A stretch of DNA of 64,000 nt from Hevea brasiliensis (lineage: Eukaryota > Streptophyta > Magnoliopsida > Malpighiales > Euphorbiaceae), in assembly GCF_030052815.1 (NCBI RefSeq), contig NC_079507.1, positions 54,695,571 to 54,759,570 of the forward strand, in the 5' to 3' direction. Both the position numbers and the translations under genes were made by a program. The notes below the pieces were generated by a model that worked only from the letters and a program-made list of their open reading frames with translations, was not told the DNA's origin and made no database searches. Numbering within the stretch: position 1 is the stretch's first letter; each line of letters opens with the position of its first letter. Below, in pieces: positions 50,913-61,613 of the stretch.

Positions 50913-53900
50913 TGTAACACCCCTATGTTCGGTAGTGCGTTCTACTGTTCCAATGACCAGTGTTGTCCGGACAGCTAGAATGCCTAGAACTACACTTCGA
51001 TATGAGTGAGGAGACATAAAATAATGAAATACAAGAAAAGAAAATACAAGAAAAACAAAGGAAAAATAATAGTAAAGAAATGCAATCAAGTTAAGCGACC
51101 CGAGAACCCTAGCGATGGGTGACCACACCGGGAAGTCACGGCGTGGACCGTTGACTAGCCCTGGACCGCGGGAAATCCTGAAAAATATTTTTAGGACTCA
51201 AATAAATATTTATTGAAGTATAAATATCATTAGAAATATCAAAAAAAAATTAAATAATTAGTACAAAGAAAAGTGAGAAATCGAAAAACGGACAAAACCC
51301 GGTGTTACCGAAAAATCGGGAATGCAACCCAAACAGGGGCATTGTGGTCATTTGACACCCCGAGTTGTCTTTTGACCTAAATGTCCATTAAAAATAAATA
51401 ATATTACACTTAAAAAATATAATGAAAAATTAATTTAGGGGTACCTAATATAAATAGCAAAAATGGAGTTCAAATTAGGTAATTAACATATTTAAACATA
51501 TAAAATAATTGATTTTATGTAAGTGGAGCACTATGGGGATTAAATAAATATTATGTGGGACACTTAAGAGCCAAAATGGGCAGAATATTTCATCTTCTTC
51601 AACCTTTCAAAAGGGCAGCTGAAACCAAGAATGGAGTTCCTCCATGGACGCATGGGTTAAAGCTTCATGCAAGCTTGATCTAAGCCACTTTCCATGCACC
51701 TTCCTTCATTAAAGTTAATCCTCACACCATGGGCAGTAGATAGGCAACAAGAAAACCAAGTTTTGGAGAGATTTTGAAGAATTTCCAAAGTAGTAAGTTT
51801 GTATTTTTGGGTTATTGCTTCATTAAGTTTGTAAGGATGGTATGGATATTTGATTTATGAAGAAATTTTTTGAGGTTTGATGTTGAATGTGAATGTGTAC
51901 TTTTGGCAGCCATGGAAACACCTTGAAGGCAGTTTATTTGTGCTTGTAAATAGTGAATTAAATGATTGATTAAATGTATATTGTGTAGGAAATTGTTTGG
52001 GTAATGTACACTTAGCATATGTAAATGTAAAATGAAATTTAAAGCTTGGAAAGTAATGGAATGTAAGTGTACCATTGTGGCAGTTTGCTAACTCTTGAGG
52101 AATGCTGGAATTCATGCTTGGTTTATGGAATAATGATGTTAAAATGTGTTGGTTGTTATGGCAGTTTGAGTGTATGTATGGTGGTGCGAAGTGGGACATG
52201 TAAATGAGCATGAATTGGTGATTGAATTATTGTAAATTGAGTTGGACAAATTCTGCACTTGTTGGTGCACATTGAATGTAATTGCAAGCTGCCAAAATGA
52301 CCTATAATATGTTATAAATTATGTTTAGGTTGTGGTACAACCAGAATTGGTTTGAATGTTAAGTTTGGTGAGTGTTAAAAGTGATGCTTGATGTGTATGC
52401 AAGAATTTCAATAAGGCAGTTTGTGTTTTAGGCCTATAACTTTAAGTGTGTGGCTCCAATTGGTATGAGACCAATTGGAGGTGAAACTAGGCACAAAATG
52501 TGCCAACTTTCATGAAGAAAGCTTGCCAAAATTCTGCTTGCAAGGTAGCTTGAAAAATGACCAAATCCGGATTAAGTGCAAATAAGGCCTGAAAATTGAC
52601 CATTTGGGCAGCAGTTAGTGTTTAAACCATAACTCACTCAAAACAGGTCCAATTGACCTGAAATTTTAACCATGAATAGTTAAGACCCACATCTATAAGT
52701 CTTATGAAGACACCAAAGCCCAGAAATGACCATAAGCAAGTCAAACAGCTTGCAAAAGTTCGGGTCCAAAAACTGGCCGAACCAAAATTGACCTAAAATG
52801 ACCTAAAGTGACCAATTTTGATGCAATTTGACCAGCAATAGTAAAATGACCATAACTTGGTCTACATAACTCAGAATGACCTGAAATTTTGCCCCGCGTG
52901 CAATAAGACATAGATCTACAAGTTTGTAGTTTTGACCGAAACCCGAAAACCGAGGGAACTAGGTCGTCCGGCTAAGTCAAACTAGTATCCCAAAATCCAG
53001 CAAATTGCAAGAAAATACAGTATACACGGAAATGAATTTGGTAACATGTACCAACCCTAAAAGACTATTGAATGTGACATATTAGTAACATTAAAACCTA
53101 ATTTACCTAGAACGCATCGAGGGTCGACATATTAGGTTGATTAAGGAAATAATAGAATTCGATAAATTAATTGTTGAACCTTATTCTTAGAGACAGTTTA
53201 AATGAGTACTGAAACACTTCAAATTGTGTTTCTCAGTTAGCAAAGACTCAGGGAAGGGGAAGGAAACACTGAGTCAGAGCCAAGAGACAGTTATCAGAGG
53301 TTTGTGCACAACTAGTTTTTAATTGATTTTGTTTTGAATATTTCATATGATTAAATGACATATTTTTCTTATGTATTATGTTCAGCAAGCATTGGATTTA
53401 ATTCAATGATTATTGAAATTGTTATAGTATGATGAATTTAGCTTTGTGAAATAGTGTTTCCATAAGTATTAAGCATTGTTATGGATTGAATAAATTATGT
53501 TTTGGAAAATTATGATAGAACATGTTTTGAATTGTGATGGTAATTTTCATAAAAAAATGCAAATTTATGATTTGAATTGTGATGAGCATAAAAATTATTG
53601 GATATTGTAATTGACTTTAAATCGAATTATATTGTGATTTATGCTCACTAAAAGGATTTTGATATTGTTTTATATCTCACTATAGATGCTTGACTAGGTT
53701 ATTACCCGTCTCTCTCATTTGTTGAGAAGACAATGGAGTTAGTTGTGTTTTGATTACCATGGTACGTGCACAGGCTTAGATTTTCCTCTGATTTGAGGTT
53801 AGATCTAAGTTTATTTTATCGTTATGGCCCTTGCGGAAGATTCATTATTGTGATGGTACTGTGCACGATGATTCGACCTCCCCGACCATAGGGAGTTAGA

Positions 53901-56900
53901 ATCTGATTCGACCTTGTAACACCCCTGTTTGCATAGCCTGGTAGATTTCACTGTTCCGGTGATCGGTGTCGGTCCGGACAATTAAGGGGATTAGAACCAC
54001 ACTTAAGACAACTAGATAAACCATAAACACAAATAATTAGTAATGTTCAATTAGTTAAGTATAAACAAGAAAAACAGAACAGAAGAAGTTAAACGAGCCG
54101 AGAGTCACAGCGATGGGTGACCTTCTCGGGAATGACTGCGAAGTCATTTTAAACTCAAATTTCGAACTGTAAAAAGTGACGCTGCAGTCCTTAGGACCCT
54201 TATGAACACTGTGAAAAAGAGAAAATCATGAAAAAGAACTGTTAAGCCAGTCAAATAATTAGGTCAGGGAGCCGGAAGAAATATGGAATTATTTGCAAAC
54301 CAGGTTGAACAAGCGAAGGGCAATTTGGTCAATTGACCCCGAGAGCTGACTCCTGACCTAACTGTTAAGTAAAATCGGAGAAAAGAAAATTTCGGGATCA
54401 AGAATTAAATTAAAGAACTATTGAAGAATTAAAGAAAAAGAAAAAGAATAAAAATGATACTTATTACATCATGATGATGACATCATATAAGATGTCAAAA
54501 TTAATTTTTAATTTTCCAACCTTTTTTTGACCAAGTCAATTATGGGCATAAAAACAAAAATTGAAAAGCCAAATTTTATCTCTTCTTCTTCTTCTTTTTT
54601 TTTTTTTTCTCTCTTTCCCGTAGCTCCTCATCCCTCCCCCTTTTCTCACTAAATCCTCCATGGCTACTTAATTTCAAGCTTTTAAAGCTTGAATCAATCC
54701 CATAAATCCCATAATTTTCCTAAATAAAACTTGTTCTTAGATCTTGGCAAGCCTATTGAGAAGGAAATTTGAAGGAAAATAAAAGGGAAATTGAAGCTTG
54801 GGGAAACTTCACAAGAGGTTAGTGACAAATTCTTCAAATTTTCTATTGAATTTTTGTTTAAGTAAGTGATATAAGTTAGAAATTAACTTTAAATGGAAAG
54901 AAAACAATTATTGAGGGACTATATATGAGTTCAACCAGCTAGGGTTTATGTTTGAAATGGGTGATTTGATGCAAATTAGAAAGTAGTTAAGTGAGAATAA
55001 GTGAATGAGAACTAAATATGCATTTATAATTCAATAAATGAACTAAACATGGAAGTTAGGGTTTTGCACTTAGGATTTATGAACCAAAAATGCAAGAAAT
55101 GAGTAAATGGCATCTTTGACCTATTATGAAGTGAAAAATGGTCAATTGTGACCAAATGAGTTGTGTTTGAATTGTTGGAAGTGAAGCCAAATTCGGAGGT
55201 TGAATGGTCATGCTGCTGGAAGCATGACCAAGCCAACTTTGAAGGACCAAAATAGAAATTTTACAAGTCCAATTGATATGCCACTAATTGGGGATGAAAA
55301 TAGACATAAAATGACACAATTTTCATTAAGGAACCATGCCCAAAAACTGACCAAAACCTAGTGAACCAATTGACCAAAGTTGGTTAAGAGCGATGCACAT
55401 CAAGATAAATCGACCAAATGAACAGTATTTGTTCATTTGGTCATAACTCGAGCTAGGCAGGTCAAATTGACCTAAAATTTTACAGTAATTAGATAAGATA
55501 TAGATCTAAAACTTTTATGAAGAACACCAACCCAAATTATGCCATTAACCTAATCAAATTATTGAGCAAAGTTGAGTTACTGAACCTACAAAACTGCAGA
55601 TTTCCATTTGACCAGTAAAGTTCCAATGGCTATAACTCTCTCTAGAAAACTCCGATTTAGGCGAATCTTGAACCGATGGAAACCTAAGATATAGTAGAAC
55701 ATTTCGTATGAAGGAAATTAGACCAAATTATGGACTTAACTTGATCAAATTACTGAACGAAGTTGGATCAAAAATCTGCCAGAACCAAAATTGTAGCATG
55801 AATAGCGATTGCGTGAACAGTAATTGTATTTTGGCTATAACTTGAGCTACAAAACTCCAATTGGGGTGATTCAAAAATGAGAATACACTTAAGACAATAA
55901 GGAACATTTTATATGAAGGAAGGTTTGCCAAATTCCAACAGTAAAAGGATCAATGAAACAGTGCAACTTAGGACTCCAAAACCGAAAATTGGCAATTTTG
56001 CCTAAAAAACCTAAGCTTTGAGAAAATGACCAAAACCAACAAGTTTAGTGACCAAAATGTGGTATGTGGGTGAAGTTGGAGTTCCCATACCTATTAAGCC
56101 TTAAAAAGTCAACAATTTGACTTGAATAGTGTAGTGAATAGTAACCCAAAACACAAAATTTCGAGAACGTCGAATTTAACACGTTAGAGCTAGGTAAATG
56201 TGAAGCTAAATTTATTTTGGATTTATTTTAAGTTCTAGTACTGAAACATTATAAAATTGCGTGTTTCAGTGGAAAAGAATACCGGGACAGAACCCGAGGA
56301 GTCGAGTCAAGGCCAACAGGCGACTCGTTTGAGGTTTGTGCACAACATCACTATGCTTTAAAAATTCATTGATTAAATGAATGAAATATGCATTTTATTG
56401 TTGCTTTGAATTGTTGAAAGTATTGCGACCTTACTTATGATGTTTTGACTTAAATTGTTGAAAGTTATTGTGTATATTTGAAATGACAATGTTTAGCAAA
56501 TTGTTAAGATAAGTTTTAAAACCACAGTGTCATGACCATATATTTGAACACCTCACTAGCATGACTAGTGGGAGTAATTAGTTTCGAATTTTTATTCCTT
56601 CTCTGGAGAAGTGTTGAGGTGTGCCAGTAGAAGAGGATGTGAATGGATATCCATATATTTGAGCTAGCTAGCCTTGTGATGTGATTTCTCTTTAGCCTCT
56701 GGCTATTGAGATTCTATTTGTTTCGAATGACATGGTCTAACTGTGGGTTTTATGAAATGTGATTTGATACTTCAAAATGAAATTGTTTGGGATTAAAATC
56801 TTATAATGCATGATTTGTATTTAATTCTCATGTTCAGTCAAATTTTCGAATAAATGTGATTTAAGTTCTGCATAAAGATTATTTTAGTATGTTGTGCACC

Positions 56901-58654
56901 ACTGAGTCCTAGTACTCAGCGATAGCTTCTATTGCTGTCGCAGATACAGAGACTAGAGGAGCAGCAGACTGAGCTGCTGAGGTGTGAGGAGCTATCAGCT
57001 TAAAGTCTCGGGTATAATTTATACCCTAACTGTAAATATTTCTTTTGATGCATATATTGCACATAAATGTATGGGCATGTAAAAATGGGTCTTGAACAGT
57101 TTGTATAAAATTTGTATAAAGTTGTAATATATATTGTAGTTTGAAATTCTCTTAATGTAAATTTTGTAATGATGTATTTTTTTTCTAATGAAATATGAAT
57201 GGAACTATTTTATTTAATTTGAATGAAATGGATTGCTAGTATTTTGATGATCATTGGATAGTGGATTTGAAATTTGAAAGTTGATAAATGTGTTGAGAAA
57301 TTGATTGAGATTGAGTATGAAATTGAAGCAGTTATTGAGAAAAAAATTTAGAAGTGCTTTTTACAAGTATTTGAAGAACTGTTTTCTCAAAATACAGAGG
57401 GAACTCTGTCAAAATTTTTATAAAATTTGCGGAAAAATAAAATGGACTAAAAATATTAACTAGATTTACTTTTAATCATATGTTTTAAATACCTATTAAA
57501 AAAAATGCTCACCACTTGTCCAAAAGTAAGAAAATTGTTTAAAATCCCTTGTAGGGTACTTAATGAGTTATCGGTAGGTGAAGTTTGGTAGTTTATTAGG
57601 TATTCTATGGGATCATGTTATGCCTTACAGAGGGGTAAGGTGTGACAGACCTCCCCGACCATAGGGAGTTAGAATCACATCGAATATGGCCCTTTCGGAT
57701 TAGTCTTGCATAGTTAGTGAGATAAAGAATGATTTTTGAGATACAGCATGGTTTTTGAGATACAGAATGGCTTTTGAATGGTAAAGAATTGTGATTTCAA
57801 TTATGACTTATGTATAATTGATTTTGTTGGGATTACCTAAATGGTTAGTTATGATTTGATAAATTAAATTTCATGATCGAAGTCATTTTATACAAATGAT
57901 TCACATTATTGGCAATGAATATTTTGAGTTTTGGAATTTGATGAGTATTCAGATTTCCAAATTATTTACTGTAAATTTTGTCAATGTATATTGTATTATG
58001 TTTTAAATTATAGTTGTGCACCACTGAGTTCACCACTCAGCGATAGCTTTGTATGTTGTCGCAGGTAAGAAGAGCATAGAGCAGTGAGTAAATTTCTTTG
58101 AAGATCAGCTCCAGGTATATCATAGATATACCCATGTACATAGGTTTTGATGTATACATGTAATAATATGTAAATTATTTGAGCAGTTGTATAAAAACTC
58201 TTGTAAAATATTTTGGTGTGTAATTAAATGTAAATTATTGTAAATGTAAATTTGAGATTTCATTTACTTGAATAGTTTTGTATTATAAATTTTGAGTCTT
58301 GTAATCAATGAAATGTTTCTTTATGATGAGAGTAGTTTGAAAATGAATTGATTGTTTATTGAGAATTGAATTATGAATTGAAATGAAGTTATTGAAGTTG
58401 TATTTGAGAAAACATATTGGGAACATTTTCTTTTGCAGGATTGAAGAACTGTTTTCTCAAAATACAGTCGGCACTTTGCCGAAATTTTGAAAAAATTTTA
58501 TAACACCAGATTTTAATCTATGACTTAAATTTCCCGAAAATTGTTTTAAAATCCCTTGTAGTATATTTAATGGATTATTGGTAGGAGAAGTACGGTAGTT
58601 CATTAGGTATACTACGGGATCATGTTACATCTTACAGGGGAGTAGGGTGTGACA
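50913..58654 (+). repeat. 5' LTR of the chromovirus, split by a nested solo LTR
   Basis: It starts TGTAACACCCC and ends GGGTGTGACA. Subtracting the nested insertion and one TSD copy leaves about 4.0 kb, equal to the solo LTR at 22,428-26,446. Confidence 0.93.
53915..57647 (+). mobile_element. Nested solo LTR, 3.73 kb, TSD GACCT
   Basis: It starts TGTAACACCCCTG and ends AAGGTGTGACA, flanked by GACCT at 53,910-53,914 and 57,648-57,652. The uninterrupted target is visible at about 25,390 in the other copy (GATTCGACCTCCCCGACC). It shares layout and short blocks with the host LTR (GAGCCGAGAG, GCGATGGGTGACC, CACTGAGTCCTAGTACTCAGCG) but is clearly a different family member. Confidence 0.93.
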
Positions 58655-58660
58655 TGTTTT

Positions 58661-58675
58661 GTGGTATCAGAGCAA
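58661..58675 (+). promoter_or_regulatory. Primer-binding site for initiator-Met tRNA
   Basis: TGGTATCAGAGCAATGG begins 7 bases after the end of the 5' LTR and matches the usual plant retrotransposon initiator-Met tRNA site. Confidence 0.88.
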
Positions 58676-58828
58676 TGGTTTTAAAGTAAATTTCGAACTG
58701 TGGATTTGAAATCTTTTTGTCGGTAACTACAACTGCTCAAATGTTTGATACATATAGTACATTTACATCATAAATATGAACTAATGGAGAGGAATCTCCT
58801 TATGTTGGTTGTACAGGAATAGAGAATC

Positions 58829-59534
58829 TTGTGGAAAGATATGGAAGAGAAGAATGAGACAATAGAACAGTCCGTGATGGCAGAAGTACAAGTTGAGGCC
58901 CCAACTCCACAAAGTGTCGAAGGCCCGACTGTACCAATTTTACCAGTACAAATTACTGCACAAATGGCCCAGCAAATGGCCACTTTCTTCCAACAAATGG
59001 TCGATAATCACACCCAAGCCCAAGTATTGCACTCCAACCCCACAAGGGCAGTGTGAAATGGAAAAGAGGGAGAAACCTATGGGTCAGAGCTCGAACAGTA
59101 ATTTGAGAAAGAGAAAAGAATTTGAGGAACCCCGAGCTCAGGGATACGATAGAGGTGGATCATTAAGACAGAGACCACCAAGGTCCAGTCGTCGAACAAC
59201 TAGAAGTTCCTACCCTTCCCGCCAATGTGAAACTTGTGGAAGATATCATGGTGGGATATGCTATAAGGCCTCTGAAGCCTGCTACAATTATGGAAAACTT
59301 GGACACCTTGCTAAAGATTGTACTAAACCACCTCGATCTGCTCTCCGGATTTCACAGACCGTCAGTCAAAGTCAAGATAGAAATAGAGTTGATACTCCTC
59401 ACCACTATAACACAGTGAATCAACCCGAATATAGTAGCGCACCAGTCAGAGCGTCCACTATGCGCCAAGGAGAAAGAGTAGAAACTTCAGATGTAGCTGC
59501 TGGTAAGTTCTTAATTTTTGAAAGAAACAATTAG
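58829..59534 (+). pseudogene. Chromovirus gag remnant
   Basis: Two overlapping frames (58,829-59,056 and 58,893-59,534) carry the N-terminal QMAQQMATFFQQMVDNH part and, directly after, the C-terminal region SRQCETCGRYHGGIC and the knuckle CYNYGKLGHLAKDC. The second Cys of the CCHC knuckle is Tyr. The capsid core expected between the two parts is absent, so a large internal deletion and a frame change have occurred near 59,050. Confidence 0.8.
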
Positions 59535-60520
59535 TTATTATTTGATCCCAGCACTACTTAGTTGTGTGTTAGTGTCAGAACTATATGTTCTGTTGTTATT
59601 CCTTTACATGGAAATGAATTTTGATGTATTAGTGACTAGTCCTTTAGGATAATAACTATAATAACAAGTATGATTGACATTAATTTTAGAAGAATTGTTA
59701 GCTAAAAGTATTTTCTAACATACCATAAATTATAAAGCTAATTGGCAAGCCTACTTAATGTAAGGCAAGAGGACCTAAAAGTAAGTTACAGTAATAGAAT
59801 TGCTCTAGATGAGGGCAAAGATGTTACTGTTAGTAATTATTAATGGATATTGTAATCAGAATCTATTTAGGATATTAGTGGATTCGAGAAAGATAAGATG
59901 TTAGAAAACCTAGTCCATGAGGTTATAACGTAGTGGCTATATAATGTTCTCGATGTTTGTATTGTAAGCTGCAGATTATAGTACCGACACGGGATTATTG
60001 TGTAGAGCTACGTGCTTCCTCGTGGTATAATAAATTAAGAATATTTGTAAGTAATCTATAAATTGATACAGTTGCACCCGAATAGAGTACTATTACTGGA
60101 AATAAATGTGAAAATCTTAGTCAGAAATTTAAAACTTCAGAATTAGCCTATCAAACAACTACACTTGTAAGGTAGCTAGAGTCAGTGACTCAGTTATATT
60201 AATGTGAATTACCTGTACCACAGTAATTGCTATAAGCTTAGAGATATCAGTACGACTTATCATCCTCAGACGGATGGACAGTCGAAACAAGTGATTCAGG
60301 TAAATTTTAAAACTCGTTGAGTTTCTATAAATAATGAAATGAAATGATAATAATAACCTGTAAAATGTAATAAACCCTCGAGAATATACTGAGAACTTCT
60401 GTCCTTGAATCCGAGGGGAGATGGGACAGATACATCCCACTAACAGAATTTATATACATTAATAAGTGTCAAGCTAGCATACAAGTGGCACCCTATGAAA
60501 CATTGTAAGGGAACAGATAA
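59535..60520 (+). pseudogene. Degenerate gypsy pol remnants, including a first integrase fragment
   Basis: Mostly without open frames. At 60,243-60,300 a plus-strand frame reads ISTTYHPQTDGQSKQVIQ, and near 60,430-60,505 it reads EFIYIN and QASIQVAPYETL. Both are integrase core segments that recur downstream in better condition (60,890-60,965), so this is a separate, older integrase piece. Confidence 0.65.
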
Positions 60521-61377
60521 CTATGGATTTTGTGATGAGATTTTTGAGGACACAGAATAGTCATGATGCAGTATAGGTTATAGTTGATAGACTAACCAAG
60601 TCTTCTCACTTTTTGCCAGTTCGAATGGACTATAGCCTGGAAAGATTGGCCAGATTGTACATATATGAGATTGTAAAACTGCATGGAGTGCCAGTATCAA
60701 TTGTGTCTGACAGAGATCCTAGGTTCACTTCTAGATTCTGGAGTAGTCTTCAGAGAGCCCTAGGAACTAGATTGAACTTCAAAGACAAAGATTCCACCCA
60801 CGCATGATGGCCAATGTAAAGGGTAATTCAGATATTGGAGGACATGCTACGGGCTTGTGTGATTGAATTTGAAGGTAGTTGGGATACACACTTGCCTTTG
60901 ATTGAGTTTGCTTATAACAACAGCTACCAATCAAGCATTGGGATGCCTCCATATGAAGCTTTGTATGGCAAAAAGTGCAGAACTCCCCTATGTTGGGATG
61001 AGGTAGGTGAAAGGAAGATGATTGGGCCAGAGATTGTTCAGCAAACAGAGGAAAAGATCAGATTGATCAGAGATAGACTTAAGGCTGCATCAGACCGTCA
61101 GAAGTCCTATGTTGATCTGAAGAGAATAGATATTGAATATGCAGTGGGTGATAAAGTATTCCTCAAAGTTTCTCCTTGGAAGAGGATTGTGAGATTTGGC
61201 AAAAAGGGGAAACTGAGTCCTCGTTTCATCGGACCATATGAGGTTCTGGAAAGAGTGGGTCCTTTGGCATATTGGTTGGCATTACCTCCAGAGTTAGCAA
61301 GGATACACAGTGTCTTCCATGTGTCCATGTTAAGGAGGTACAGATCACACCCATCTCATGTACTATCAGTTGAATAG
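60521..61377 (+). pseudogene. Chromovirus integrase, broken near the middle
   Basis: Frames at about 60,560-60,807 and 60,835-61,377 read [26 protein letters not shown] and then LPLIEFAYNNSYQSSIGM, PPYEALYGKKCRTPLCW, FIGPYEVLERVGPLAY and IHSVFHVSMLRRY. This is the gypsy integrase core through its GPY/F domain. A frame change and stops lie around 60,785-60,840, in the region coding the HPQTDGQ segment. The catalytic D,D-35-E set is therefore not encoded in one frame. Confidence 0.88.
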
Positions 61378-61566
61378 ATTGAGGTAAAATCCAGACCTCT
61401 CATATGAGGAAAAACCCATAGAAATTCTGGCTTATGAGGTGAAGCAGTTGAGGAATAAACAGATACACCTGGTTAAAGTGCTGTGGAACCATCGTTCAGG
61501 CCATGAAGTTACTTGGGAACATGAAGAGGATATGAGGAGACAACACCCACAGCTGTTCAGAGACTA
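61378..61566 (+). pseudogene. Chromodomain at the integrase C-terminus
   Basis: After a TAG at 61,375-61,377 the pol frame can still be followed in a shifted reading: EKPIEILAYEVKQLRNKQ, HLVKVLWNHRSGHEVTWE and QHPQLFRD. This is a typical chromovirus chromodomain and places the element among Tekay/Del-like chromoviruses. Confidence 0.82.
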
Positions 61567-61599
61567 ATTCCAGGTAAAATTTTGAGATGAAATTTATTT

Positions 61600-61613
61600 T
61601 AGGGGGGGAGAAT
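61600..61613 (+). promoter_or_regulatory. Polypurine tract
   Basis: AGGGGGGGAGAA directly precedes the 3' LTR start at 61,614, the expected plus-strand priming site. Confidence 0.85.
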
